A stretch of DNA of 64,000 nucleotides from Rhinopomastus cyanomelas (Eukaryota > Chordata > Aves > Bucerotiformes > Rhinopomastidae). The notes under the pieces were generated by a model, which was not told the DNA's origin, did no database searches, and saw nothing but the letters and a program-made list of their open reading frames with translations. The position numbers and the translations under genes are program-made. This document shows, one piece after another, positions 34,990-48,154 of this stretch (position 1 is the first letter of the stretch; every line of letters starts with the position of its first letter). The DNA is taken from positions 29,219 through 93,218 of the forward strand of contig VXBP01002266.1 of assembly GCA_013400115.1 (NCBI GenBank). The letters run 5' to 3'.

Positions 34990-35699
34990 ATATCTAGGTT
35001 GGAGACTGACCTGTTGGAGAGCAGTGTAGGAGAAAGGGACCTGGGGGTACTGGCAGACAGCAGGATGACCATGAGCCAGCAGTGTGCTCTTGTGGCCAAG
35101 AGGGCCAACAGCATCCTGGGGTGGATTAGAAGAGGGGTGGTTATCAGATCAAGAGAGGTTCTTCTCCCCCTCTACTCTGCCCTGGTGAGACCACACCTGG
35201 AGTATTGTGTCCAGTTCTGGGCCCCTCAGTTCAAGAGGGATGTGGAGCTGCTGGACAGAGTCCAGTGTAGAACAACGAGGATGATGAAGGAAGTGGAGCA
35301 CCTCCCTTCTGAGGAGAGTCTGAGGGAGCTGGGTCTCTTTAGCTTGGACAAGAGGAGACTGAGGGGTAACCTCATTAATGTCTATAAATATGTGAAGGGT
35401 GGGTGTCAGGAGGATGGAGCCAGGCTCTTCTCAATGTCATCTAGTGATAGGACGAGGGGCAAAGCTGGAACATAGGAGGTTCCATATAAATCTGAGAAGG
35501 AACTTCTTCACAGTGAGGGTGACAGAGCACTGGAACAGGCTGCCCAGGGAGGTTGCGGAGTCTCCTTCACTGGAGGCATTTAAAACCCACCTGGCCATGT
35601 TCCTGTGTGACTTGTTCTAGGTGGTCCTGCTGTGTCAGAGGGATTGGACTAGACGATCTTTTGAGGTCCTTTCCAATCCCTAATGATTCTATGATTCTA
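34990..35699 (+). mobile_element. CR1 3' fragment, subfamily A (longest A copy)
   Basis: About 710 bases. It is open over about 165 codons from LETDLLESSVGERDLGVLAD through RANSILGWIRRGVVIRSREV and VRPHLEYCVQFWAPQFKRDV, with a shift near 35458 before LRRNFFTVRVTEHWNRLP. It ends TAATGATTCTATGATTCTA. This is the best reference copy for subfamily A here. Confidence 0.95.
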
Positions 35700-37597
35700 A
35701 ACGTAGGAGCTCCAAAAATGGACTTGAGATTACTGAGCTGAATTTTCAGAACTCCTGTACAAGTTGTGGGGAAAAACTAGGTACCAGCAAGGGCTGAAGA
35801 ACCAGCAAGATGATACGCTCAAACCATCCAAATAAAATGCTAATGAAAAGCATGTGCCTCAAAGACTGTTCTCAGACATTGATCCAAGAGTGCTTCAGGG
35901 CATTTTTTTGCAAGCTGCTTCCTTCACTTCGACATTTCTCTTTCTATTCTCCAGCAACACAAGAAGCATGAAAACTTCTTTTATTATTCTTCCTCAAATA
36001 CTGGCTGATTTGAAGCCACGGCTTTTGTGTCCCAAAAGAGCACTCCATGCTACCAGGCTATAAGTGACATTCTCCTCCTGACAGACTCCATATAGCCATC
36101 AGAAAAAAATTTACTCCCAAAAGATAGCTATAAGCCCACAGCACTTGCAGTCAGCTGTGAGGGGAAGATCAGGGTCCAGGGGGCCATTTAGACGATGCCT
36201 AAATCAGGAATCAATCTGTTTGAGAGAGGAATTCAAGTTTTTAGGACTAAGCAGGCAGCCAGAATAACAGATTTTCTTCAGATATGAGCTCTTAAAGGGT
36301 AAGAAAGCACGAAAAAAGAAGTTCCAAAGCTTACATTAAAATACAGAGGTTAGGCCATGTGGTTTTCATTTTCTAAAAAAGCATTTTCATTATAAGTGGG
36401 ATTTACCAGGCTAAGACTCTCAGCTTTTGCAGTACACAGACTGCCAGCGAGGGAAGTTGTTTTTCACCCAAAATGTTGTGTTCATGCTAGATAATGTCCA
36501 TCCTCACCTGTGCACATCATGAGCATTGGCAAAGCACATGAAGTGACAAGCATATGCACTACAGCTACTAGACACGAGCACTGCAGGCATGTGCAGCTGA
36601 GCTCCGAGCAGCTGATAGTCTCCAGCGTTCGGCTCAGCAGCAGTAACCACGATAAAAGTCTGCTGTTTATTGCAGCGCTTTGCGTGAGCGCACAGCAAAC
36701 GGGCCAAGCATTTTCTGCTCTCCTCCATGGTTCTCTAAAGACTTGCTCTATCAGACTTCTGCGTTTTCTTGCACAACTCTGCCTCTTGCTGTAAAGAAAT
36801 AAAAGGAAGGAAATCAAAAAGAACATAAATGAGAAGGACAAGGGAACAGGAAAGCAGGAAAGGAAGGGATGGCGTGGGAGAGAAAGAAGCTGAACCTACA
36901 TTCTGCAGTTCTGAGTAATGATCCGTGTACAAGACTGACAACTTTCGTTGACATTCTTCATGAATGTGGAAAATTCAGTTTGCATGATGTAGGAAACCAT
37001 GTGCTGGCTAGTTTTTTCTGTAGATGGTATTATAATGCACCAGAGGAGAAGGAAATGGATGGTATAGATAGTACCATAATTTTCCCTGTTCACACTGTGA
37101 AAGCAGATGGAGTTTTGACCCATTAAGAACAATTCTTCAGTTCCAATAAACCATTAACCCTTTCCTGGTTGCAATGTGTATTTTCAGCGTAGCAATCACT
37201 GAATTCATTGCTGAGGCAATACCTCATGGGGGATATTTTTGAACACCATTTTAGAAATTCTGAGGTGTGGAGCCCCCATCTTGTAATAGTGGACAATGAC
37301 TAAGGCTTTCTAATTAGTGCCAAACTTCCACTGCCTCCTACAGCCACTTACCTCTCACTCTCGGGTTGTACTGTGCTTCCAGGATGATTTTACAGACCAC
37401 ACAGAAAGAATAAATTGAGCTACAAATGCTGACAGGATCCATTAATTATGTGAAATTGCAAGAGCAGAGGAATTTTCTGTTGGGACAGGACTAGATCACA
37501 GGAATTCTAAGTCTCCTAGCTAACTGGAGACGGAAACTCCCATCTGCTCTGATTACACTTCAAAATCAGTGATGCACATCCTTGTACAGCTGATGAT
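35700..37597. other. Intergenic, nothing recognised
   Basis: Nearly 1.9 kb of unique sequence. Overlapping open frames on both strands at 36480-36940 have no recognisable domain and look like chance. Confidence 0.45.
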
Positions 37598-38018
37598 TAA
37601 GGGAGTGGAACATCTCCCTGATGAGGAGAGGCTGAGGGAGTTGGGTCTCTTTAGCTTGTAAAAAAGGAGACTGAGAGGTGACCTCATTCATGTTTCCAAA
37701 TATGGAAAGGATGGGTGTCAGGAGGATGGAGCCAGGCTCTGCTCAGTGTCATCTAGTGATGGGACAAGGGGCAATGGCTGTAAGCAGGAACATAGGAGGT
37801 TCCACATAAATATGAGAGAAACTTCTTCACAGTGAGGATGGCAGAGCACTGGAACAGGCTGCCCAGGGAGGGTTGTGGAGTCTCCTTCACTGGAGACATT
37901 TAAAATCTGCCTGGACGTGTTCCTTTGTGACTTAATCTAGGTGATCCTGCTGTGGTGAGGAGATTGGACTAGATGATCTTTCGAGGTCCCTTCCAATACC
38001 TAATGTTCTGTGATCTTC
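37598..38018 (+). mobile_element. CR1 3' fragment, subfamily A
   Basis: Sense copy: GAGGAGAGGCTGAGGGAGTTG, CTCATTCATGTTTCCAAATATG, CAGTGTCATCTAGTGATGG, to CTTTCGAGGTCCCTTCC. A single-base loss (ATATGAGAGAAACTTC) shifts the frame. Confidence 0.93.
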
Positions 38019-38339
38019 ATTTAGTCAAAGAGGTCTCTCTTCTATGCATCCTCAGCTGTGATGCCCCAAATGCTAGCTAAACGGCAACTGGACCATCGCC
38101 CAGCCTCTCCCCACGGAATTTACCTTGCTCTGACACCCAGGAGTGCTCTGGAGACAGGAGCCTCACAATACAAACGACTCGCTGTCCAAGGAGACATCCT
38201 CAACTGGATTTAGCTTCTGCAGCAGCTCAACTAAGCGTCCCCTAAGTCTTTGTCCCTGTCCACATCTGAGAAAATTCAAGCTCTGTTGTGGATTTGGTGA
38301 AATCATGTTTGCTCATGGTATTCCCACATCAAACTCTCT

Positions 38340-38890
38340 TCCAGCATATTAGGAGCCAACTCCTCTGGGCTGTGGGAACCAGTGGGGTGGAGGTCAGTGG
38401 GTGAGGATGTGAAGGGGATAGGTCACTACCGCAGGGAAAAGGTTGAGCAGGTGGAGTAGGCCAGAGATATTTTGAGGTCCTTATTTGGGGACAATTCCTT
38501 TTCCCCCTCTTCTTGGTACCCCCTCCCCGTTTGCACGTCTGTTGGCCTGTGTGCAGCCCGTCTGTCCCTCTTCTGCTTCACCCCTAGCTCGCACCCCCTT
38601 CCTCTTTGCTTCCCCTCATCTTCCTTATCTCTTATCTTCATCCTCACCTGCAATCTCAGACTATATCATAGAAAAAAGCTTAAATGCTCAATTTAAGCAT
38701 TGCCTAGGAGTTTCCCAGTCTTTCCTTTTTACCTGCCCCTGGTCCGCAGCTTTTAGCTGGAATTAGGTCTGGGCAGGGGAAGGGGTGGATTCCAGTGACT
38801 GAAGAAGGACATACTTTTTTTTTTCCCCTTTTCCCTTTCTTTTTTTTTTTGTTCTTTTTTTCTACTCAATAAAGTCTTTAATAAAGTTAA
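38340..38890. repeat. Pyrimidine-rich block with hairpin and tandem AATAAA, unclassified
   Basis: An unusual C/T-rich block (38500-38640). It is followed by a perfect 7-bp inverted repeat CTTAAAT/ATTTAAG with a 5-nt loop near 38680-38697, long T runs at 38814-38856, and two AATAAA hexamers at 38868 and 38880. The layout recalls a solo LTR or the end of a retrotransposed sequence, but I recognise no family. Confidence 0.35.
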
Positions 38891-40237
38891 ACGAAGTTCA
38901 GTATTTCTAGTTCAGTTTCTGGAAGTGCATTTACCTCTTTCCTCCCCGCCCCGGGGGGTGGGAGGACATGTCCTTCTGCACTGTTGGGCAGAACATCATT
39001 TTGTGGGCTAACCTGGTGCTAAACTGTGACAAGCTGTCTCCAGTTTGCAGCCACTGGGGTGCTTTCCTTATAAGATTAGCAGCAAAGCAAAAAAATCCTA
39101 CAAGAAAACAATAGTTCTAATCACTGCTAGCTATTGTGTTGTGTAGGGCCTTCGCAAAAGCCAGTGGCTTTTTGGCTGGCAAAGCAAATGAGAGTAAAAA
39201 ACCTTCTCAGAAACTGGTGACGGACATTAATGGAAGTTTTGAGATATTTAGCAGTAGGTTAGAGCTACAGAAAATCCCACTAACTTTTCTCATAAGAACA
39301 GCTGTAAGCCCTCTCAGTGTGATTACCCAAGGTTGTGAGCTACATCCTGCTGAAATCCACTTGTAAATAAAATTCATGCACTTTTCTGCATAAATGAAAT
39401 CCCATCACTAAATTGTGGTTGCAAATTAAATAGAACTGTTTCCTAAGATACGTGCTCCCCTAGGATAAAATGATGCATCTCAGCAGGGCCAAGCAATTAA
39501 TTGCCAGCATCATATCGGCTTCTTTCTTAATTGTGAAAATAGCTAAAGATTGATTGGAATGAGGAATTGGTTTGGCCTTTTTCCACAGTTATTTTCCTGT
39601 GACTACAAAGGCCTCTAAGCATTGAAACAGCAAATGTTTTTGTAGCTGCTTATTATTACAAATTCAAAGGGGAAATATTGCTTTGTAATGTTGATTATAG
39701 CCAAGACAGTAATGGAATTGAATTAACAATACTTTCAATGCAAAAAGCGTTGTAAAAGAATTAAATTAAATTTGAATTTGGTTAGCATGGTAGCATTTGC
39801 ATGTGATAATACTGCTATCAACTTCAGGAGGTACTACTGCAGCTATCAGCTAATAGCTAGTGAGAAAAGAGGGTTGCAATTGTCAAGGTCATCTACTGAA
39901 TCATTCAAGACTTTGGATAGCATATTACAGAAAGTTACGTAATATGGGTTCCAATCTCTGATATATAATCCACATTTTTCTCACATAAATTAGTCACACC
40001 TCAGCCAGTGCCAGAGGGTGGGGTGAATGAGTGATCATTGTTACCAACAAGCCACTATTTTTTGTGTCTCTTTTTAACACTAAGATAGCAATTCTGTTCC
40101 TTACTCAGACTTCTGCTTTCTAGCACAAGCAAATAAGGTGCTTCTGCGTGTTCACGGGCACAATGGCAATGGCTAGCCAGGGACAGAGAAATCAGGTCCA
40201 TACAAAGTGACAATCTATACTTCAGTCCATAAATTAG
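38891..40237. other. Intergenic, nothing recognised
   Basis: AT-rich unique sequence. No gene, RNA or known repeat recognised. Confidence 0.45.
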
Positions 40238-40720
40238 TCATAGAGTCATAGAATCATCATGGATGGGAAGGGACCTGAAAGATCATCTGGTCCAATTCCC
40301 CTGACACAGCAGGATCACCCACACCAAGTCACACAGGAACACATCCAGGTGGGTCTTGAATATCTCCAGTGAAGGAGACTCCACAACCTCCCTGGGCAGC
40401 CTGTTCCAGTGCTCTGTCACCCTCACTGGGAAGAAGTTCCTTCTCAGGTTGATGTGGAACCTCCTATGTTCCTGCTTACAACCATTGTCCCTTGTCCCAT
40501 CACTAGATGACACTGAGAAGAGCCCGGCTCCATCCTCCCAACACCCAGCCCTCAAACATTTGTAGACATTAATGAGGTCACCCCTCAGTCTCCTCTTCTC
40601 CAAGCTAAAGAGACCCAGCTCCCTCAGCCTCTCCTCGTAAGGGAGGTGCTCCACCTCCTTCATCATCTTCATTGCCCTACGCTGGACCCTCTCCAGCTGC
40701 TCCACATCCCTCTTGAGTAC
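40238..40720 (-). mobile_element. CR1 3' fragment, subfamily A
   Basis: Antisense copy of about 480 bases. It is open on the minus strand over about 130 codons (RRAMKMMKEVEHLPYEERLR through FHINLRRNFFPVRVTEHWNR). It is very similar to the copies at 21750 and 43072. Confidence 0.95.
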
Positions 40721-41332
40721 CTGTACTGCTCACATCATTATACGTACATGACAGCAGCACCTCTTTTGTGAAATTCAGTAGCCTGAGGTACTGGGTACCC
40801 ACAAAAATTGACACAAAAGTATGGGGAAAGCCATGTCTGTGTTAAGCAAGGTTTTTTTAACTTCACCAATAGAGGAAAGATTTCAGTAGGATGTCTGTGT
40901 GGTGAGTTTATCAACATTTGGCCATCTTGCATTGCTAAATCACCTCAGCTCTTTTTGGCTTGATGATAACTACTTTAAAAATATTTTCTCCTTTTTTTGT
41001 CCTTTTCTGGCCATACAGTCACATCCCTCCCAAACACAGGAATGCCCACAGATGCAGGGATCTCTATGGATCCAAAAATATACTTGACAAAACTAGATAA
41101 AGCCCCATCAGTCCTGAGTGCAATGCGATAATGACTTTATAACTCACACCTCTGTTCACATACCCCAAAGTGAGGATTACGTATTTTTTCAAATTCCTTT
41201 TGGAGAAGTATCGCACACTTTTTGCGATCCTTCAGAGACCTTTGACTTTCTCTGTCCTGTTATCCAGTTACAAAATCCTTCATTATGTTCTTCATGAAGA
41301 ATCGCCATTAAATTCTATCTTCATGGAGATCC
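40721..41332. other. Intergenic, nothing recognised
   Basis: About 600 bases of unique sequence between CR1 copies. Confidence 0.45.
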
Positions 41333-42035
41333 TATAAGATCCTGCACCTGGGTTGAGACAATCCCTGATGCCAGTACAGACTGGGTGATGAAGGGACTGA
41401 GAGCAGTGCTGCAGATAAGGACTTGGGGGTCCCAGTGGATGACAGACTAGACATGAGCTGGCAATGTGTGCTCACAGCCCAGAAAGCCAGTTGTAAGCTG
41501 GGCTGCATCAAAAGAAGCATGGCCAGCAGGTCAAGGTTGTTGGTTGTTCCCTTCCAACCTCTCATGAGACCCCATCCACAGTACTGTTTTCAGCTCTGGC
41601 ACACTCAGTATAAGACAGACGAGAATCTCTTGGAGCAGGTTCAGAAGATTGTCACAAAACTTATCACAGAGATGGAGTGCATGGTACAAGGACTGGCTGA
41701 AAGAGTTGGGTTTGTTCAGCCTGGAGAAGGCTTTGGGGAGACCTTACTGTGGGGGCTTTAGGAAAGAATCTTTTTAGCTAGGCCTGCAGTGACAGGACAA
41801 GGGACAAGAGTTTTAAAGTGAAAGAGGGTAGATTTAGATTGGACATAAGGAATATATTCTTTGTGATGTGTCATGATGACAGTGGAACACTGGAACTTGA
41901 TGCCCAGAGAAGCTGTGGCTGCTCCACCCTGCAATTACTCAAGGTGAGGTTAGATATATTAAAAGATGGTAGGAAGGCTGGATGCACTTTAAACACCCCT
42001 TCCAACTTGATCTATTTCATGATTCTGTGATGCTT
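41333..42035 (+). mobile_element. Old CR1 3' fragment
   Basis: Sense copy: AAGATCCTGCACCTGGGTTGAG, ATAAGGACTTGGGGGTCCC, GACATGAGCTGGCAATGTGTG, LMRPHPQYCFQLWHTQYKTD, ending CCTTCCAACTTGATC. It belongs to an older subfamily and has many stops. Confidence 0.85.
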
Positions 42036-43071
42036 TTTGCCAGTGTACAATTTGTTTGCCCTGCTAAGTACAGCTCTCTGCACTTCTCTTAACTAGACTA
42101 GTTTGTACATTTTTTTTATTTCTGAGCATTGACCCAATTTCATCACGATCAGACTAATGCTGCTAGAACCCTGGAATCACCATGTTCTCCAAGGTAATCT
42201 ATTGGATATATACCTTCACTTTTTTGGCAAGTGACCTCTGTTTTTTAGCTCAGACTTTGAATGCAGATGTATGCCCACACTACATACATTTCTTGTAGGT
42301 AGCCTCATCCAATTAGGAAAACTAACAGAACAAAAAGCCTTTCTAGAACCACAATACGTTACTTGCATTGCTTCTTCACCTACTAGACCAGTCAGACTCC
42401 CTGGGTAGTCAGAGAAGGTAGTTTTCTTTAACATGACTTGTCTTGACAAATTAGTGTTGTCTGTTTCTTACAAAGTTATTATCCTTTAAATATTTAAAAC
42501 TGGTTATTTAATTACTTGTTTCAGTAACTTTCTGGATATCTGAGTGAGTCTGACACATTTAGTTGATCTTTCTTTACTCCTGGCAGACCTCACCATCTGC
42601 TATGAGGTCTCATAAGCAAACGCTAATTATTCAGAAATTGTTTCATGTAAATTCCTTAGGTACTCAGGAGGGCAAATTTGATCAGTTATCCCTGGTCTGA
42701 GTACATCATAAATATCCAAAAGTTCTTTCACCTGCTCTTTTCCTATTCTGGCTTGATTCCTACACCCTTAACCGTGTCCATGTATTGAGCATCTGGTTAC
42801 AACAGAGCTCTTGTATGAAAACTGAAACACAAATAAAAAGACTGCAAGCTTTCAGAGGCATCATGAATTGCTCCTCTTCCCCTATAAGTTGTGGCCTACA
42901 CTTTACACTCATTCCAACGTGTTAAACAACTTTCCATCTTATCTTCATATTCTTTGCTACTTGTAATGCATTTTGAACATTGGCTGGGTTGGATTCTGAA
43001 AAGGCAGAAACAAGTAGCTATTGGTAGGCAGCTCTACTTCATGGCTATTGCTCAGCTTGGTGTCTTTGTAT
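42036..43071. other. Intergenic, nothing recognised
   Basis: About 1 kb of unique AT-rich sequence. Confidence 0.45.
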
Positions 43072-43540
43072 CACAGTTTCATCAGGGATTGGAAGGGACC
43101 TCGAAAGATCATCTAGTCCAATCCCCCTGACACAGCACAATCACCTAGACCAAGTCACACAGGAACACACCCAGGCGGGTCTTGAACATCTCCAGTGAAG
43201 GAGACTCCACAACCCTCCCTGGGCAGCCTGTTCCAGTGCTCTGTCACCCTCACTGGGAAGAAGTTCCTTCTCAGGTTGATGTGGAACCTCCTATGTTCCT
43301 GCTTACAACCATTGCCCCTTGTTCTGTCACTAGATGACACCGAGAAGAGCCTGGCTCCGTCCTCCTGACACCCACCCTTCAAATATTTATAGACATTAAT
43401 GAGGTCACCCCTCAGTCTCCTCTTCTCCAAGCTAAAGAGACTCAGCTCCCTCAGCCTCTCATCATAAGGAAGGTGCTCCACCTCCTTCATCATCCTCGTT
43501 GCCCTACGCTGGACCCTCTCCAGCAGCTCTTTGTGCGTGT
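43072..43540 (-). mobile_element. CR1 3' fragment, subfamily A
   Basis: Antisense copy of about 470 bases. It is open on the minus strand from LLERVQRRATRMMKEVEHL to EHWNRLPRE, where one inserted base (ACCCTCC) shifts the frame. Very well preserved. Confidence 0.95.
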
Positions 43541-46442
43541 CAGGCAGCACCAGCGTAGGCATCACTGGATATCCAGACTTCAGGACCCTGTCACTGCAAA
43601 AGCCATGGGAGTAGACATTGTACTCAGGTCCCTTTACGAGTGCAGTCCCTAAATGTACACAAAAGTGCTATGGATTTGATTTGTCACCAACTTTACAGGA
43701 AAACAGAGACACTAACATTAATTTCTCTGTGGGGGAAAAAAAAAACTATTCTCCAAATCTAAATTGAAGTTTAATATTTTGCATTAAGTTGGTTTTTTTA
43801 CTTCATATATGGCAACTGTGTGGCTTAAATGATGGCTTTACCTGATTTCTGTCTCATTGGGCCACCCATGATAAAGGAATTTTACTCCAATGAAAATAGA
43901 AGAAATGTTCTTAGTGTGAAGAGACACATAAAGGAGCTTTTTGTTTCTTCACATTTTTCTGCTTCAGGATGTACATCATTACTGAACTAATTATTCAGAG
44001 GCATGTTGGAAGTTCTTTTAACAGCTGAGCCAAAACATAAAAGTCTCTTCCTACAATGTAATGAAGCAGAACTTCTGTCTATTTTATTTCTGAGGCGTGC
44101 CCATATTTATACATGCTTTGCTGCCTTCACAGAACCCTGACAAAGTGCCTCCAAGAAGCAAGCAATGGTATCTAAATTATTTAAGGGACATTCACAGCAC
44201 TGTAATGACTGCCAACTCATCTCAAGGATAAAGGTCAGTAGATGTACTAGGGTCCCTGAGCTTTGCCTTGCTCATATTTTCAGTTCCTCTAGCTCAATTC
44301 CCTCTTATTTTTACAAAGGATAATATAATTTGATCTTGAATTTCTTAATGGCCCGTGCCACTAATTGGGCTGCAGATAGCAGTTAAAAATATACCAGATG
44401 AAACTAAATCATCTGCCCACTTTTTGTGGTTTCTGTTTTAATTGGCATTGTGCCAGCTAATCACAGTTAAGTGGAGCAAATATGCAATGACATACACTTA
44501 GTGAGAAACGTATTTGCATCGGAAGCTGTTTAATGGATCTGTGGCTAAATGATAAATTATATTGATGTAGAAACATGGAACTCACTACTCAAGTCTTCCT
44601 GGAAAAGAGCTGATGTACAAAGATCAGTGTAGCAGCTAAGAGACGACCCTGAAGTAGGAGACATGGGCTTCTCTTTACAGTGTACCTAATGCCTCATGCT
44701 ACAAGGAGCTCAACATTCCATTGGGGTTTTTTCTGGTTGTACCAACACCGTTCAAGATTATTTAAAAAAACCTTCTCACACTTACTTCTAGGAAACTGAT
44801 GACATTCAGTCTAACTTGTTCAATATTAAACCTGTTAGAATTAATATTTTCATTGGAAAAAGGAGAAAAGAGAAAATGGAGACTTGTGAAGGTCACAGTA
44901 AGACACACGGTGTGATGAAACTTTGACGGTGTTTTTCTGTTGAATCTATTCATAAAATACAAATTCTCCCCTGTCAGGATAACACAGTTCAGTACATCAC
45001 ACCACTTCTCAGCTGTAGCAAAATGCAGACAACCTCAGGTTGAAATGTTATTTCCGAAGCACATCAGGACTCAATTCCTGTAAAAATTGCAGAGCCAGGC
45101 AGTGTTGAGAAGGACAGCACGGCTCAAATAGACTGAAAAATCAGGACAAAATTGCAGCACTGCCCAGATGTAGCTCACAACAGTGCTGCTTCATTCCACA
45201 TAAGCAGACCACTAGTACTCATCACTCACACCAGACAATCCATCAAGAACCAATATTAGTGGTCAATGCAGGATTTGTCTGTCCTAACCAGTTTACTCAA
45301 TTATTTAAATGAGCTTTAGATGACCTGATAATGAGGGATTGATATGAGGTTGCTTACTCGAGCCATATGTATGCTGTGACATGAACGTGGCCGTAAGGAA
45401 ATACAGAACACACCTGGTTTTGTGCTTCCAACCCTAAGACAAATAAGCGAAACCAGGACAACCGCCTGCGGATAACTGTTGTAGTTCATCAATCATCATT
45501 CTTCCCCCACAAAAAAACCCCCAAAAAAGAAGGGAAGTGCTGCCTGCATTGTCTTAAAGTAACTCTGATGAGACTTATGATGTAGATGTTGTGGTAATAT
45601 TTTGTATTATCCAGGTTTACCAATATAAAACTCAGTGATGGGTAAGTGGCCCCAGACTGAGAAATACTCATTGGTGAGACATCCTCTATTAAGTCAGTAG
45701 AACCAGTGGGACCAGGCATGATCACTAGACCTTGTGTTTTGAGGCTAACAGGTAAAGAAGACTTTAAATTCCTTTTAGAATCTAAACCAAGAACTCCCCC
45801 ACTGGCTGTCTGGCTTTCCTAGATTGTTCAGCGTCCAGATACTTTTATAAAAAATTATCCTTTCCGCATTGTCACACTCCTGTGATCCCGACAGACATGT
45901 TGTTCAAGTACAAGCAAAATAAGGAGGCAATTATCTAGAGATACCTCAGTTGATTAGGGTTTGGGTGATCTTGTTTGAAACAGTAAACAAATGCTTTGTT
46001 ATACAAAAATGCCACACAGTGAATAAATCCAACATTTTCAACGGCCCTGTTAGCTGTTTGCTTGGTCATAATTTCTTTTCCTTGTATGGACCCAAAACCA
46101 TACAAGCTAGTATCAGGGCGAATCCTCCACACAGATCGAAGTGCTAGCACGTGGAGATCAAAAGAAAGAGCTCTGACTTATTTAAGATACTGTTTTCTTG
46201 AAACAGCCCCTGAAGATCTATGGCCAAGAGACCTTAGCCATTGTAAAAACAGTATCTGAAAGAGTCTCATACGTGGACAACTAAGATAGAGCTTGTGGAA
46301 TAAATACAGTGTACTCACACACAGTACTTTAAATGACTAGTCCCATTTCGTGACAAGTCAGTGTCTTTGAACTGCAGGAAGAATTACTGCTCCAAAAGAA
46401 CTGTGCCATGTGGTCAGCCACTGCTAATGTGACTTAGAGAAT
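43541..46442. other. Intergenic, nothing recognised
   Basis: Almost 3 kb of AT-rich unique sequence with no recognised gene, RNA or repeat. Confidence 0.45.
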
Positions 46443-46520
46443 GTCACAGAGCCACAGAACATTAGGGATTGGAAGGGAACTTGAAAGATCAAGTCCAATC
46501 CCCCAGCCACAGCAGGAGGT
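46443..46520 (-). mobile_element. Short CR1 3' fragment, subfamily A
   Basis: About 75 antisense bases: CAGAACATTAGGGATTGGAAG, GATCAAGTCCAATCCCCC and CCACAGCAGGAG. One of the shortest A copies. Confidence 0.8.
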
Positions 46521-48154
46521 GGTTTCTGATTAAGCAGCGTATCTTGTCTGCCCTTGAACTTTCTAGAGACAGGAGTTTAGCCCTTAATACATGCAACACT
46601 AACAATGTGTATTGTCCATGGTTGGGGTGGTGGTTGGAAAGAGCACAGCTCTGCCACCGTCCATCTAATAGAAGATTTGTAATCGAAATAGCGAGTTTTG
46701 CTGTAAATATATTTAAACGCTGTATTAGGGTGCATTTGTGTTGTTATTTTAGTCATTGGGGTTGATGCTGGAAAAGTACCATTTTACTTCAAAAACACTA
46801 GGGAGAAGAAAAAGCAACTGCTGGGATTTATGGTAAGCAAATGACAGATGTGAAAATGTAATAGTATGTTCATAACAAGGTGGAAAAACCAAAACCATAT
46901 ATCCACAGACAGAATCCCCAGGAATCCTAATCTGACAAGCTACGACTATATTTCAGCAAAAGCAGCAATGAAAAAATTGACATCACAGAAATGCACATTA
47001 GCACTCCCTTTTTCCCCCGTTCTTTTCATCAAATAGAGATGCAGAAGAAATGAATTATTATTTATCCAGCCGCTAGACTGCAGAGAGAGCAACAATTCTG
47101 TGATTCATGTTTAGCACTGAGAAAACTAAGGACAAGTAGTAACCTAGGTGTATCTTCAACCCCCATTGACTGGCCAAATACTATGTTTAAATCAAGTCTG
47201 TATAGATGCCTTTAAGAAGCAGCAAGATACTGCAGAGCTTCTCAAACCACTTATCGCTAGTTTGTTCCAATATGCTGGGTATTTTGATTTGAAACCAGGG
47301 CATCATGTCCTTCCAATTAGCAATGTGTAAGTGCTTTACTGGATAGTGGCCAATGATACCGGGCAAGATAACATCCATCGAGCTTTTAATGGTGCACTTT
47401 TACAGTTACAATTTACAGATAACATAAACTGGATATACCCAAAGGTATATCGGTATGTTCATCATCCTTGGGACCGTACCCAAGCGTCTTCTTTTCTATT
47501 TTATTACGATTAGATTTACTCTGAAGACCACTACATTTATTCCTTTAAATTGTGCCTGTCTTGTAGGGAATCCAGCAGTCTAACAGGACAAATGCTTTAA
47601 AAAACACAAGCCCGAGTATCTGTAAAAGAAGAGACACTTTTTCAGTAGCAGTGATGACATTTTTAAGCTTCAAGAGAATCTTAGTTGGTTTTGCTTTCCT
47701 CACAGTCACTGAGACTTCAGCTACATAAGGAAGGGAGAAAACACGTTAGTATTTTTTCAAAACTTGTCTAAAATCTGTAAAACAATGGCCAGAGGCAATT
47801 ATTCTCCTGTATTCCCATTTCTTTGACTCCCTCTCCCTTGTGTGTTTCTTGGTTTTGTGTTTTGTTCTTAGCCAGCCTCTGGGATGCTTGCACACTGTGT
47901 AGAAACAATACACTAAACAAAAGACAATCTGAAATCACATTTAAATATTTAACGACTCGTGTCCGCAGGCAGGTACAAGTTGCTGCCATACACCCAAAAA
48001 TAGTACGTTCTGTTGTAAGGAGTTTGGGACAGAAAACTTAAATGCGCAAGGGAATTTGTGTAAAATCACAGACTATCCTTGAAAAGGGTATTTGGAAATG
48101 AATAAAGAGCTCTTGTACATTCACTGTACATTTTATAAATTTAAAACTTTAAAA
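46521..48154. other. Intergenic, nothing recognised
   Basis: 1.6 kb without recognisable features. Confidence 0.45.

Noticed and set aside
34939..35475. 178-codon open frame, among the longest in the window
   Set aside because: It is a CR1 subfamily-A copy, as shown by the same protein words and the ATTCTATG tail at 35690.
36482..36941. Overlapping open frames on both strands
   Set aside because: They overlap one another in different frames, have no conserved motif, and no neighbouring feature supports a gene.
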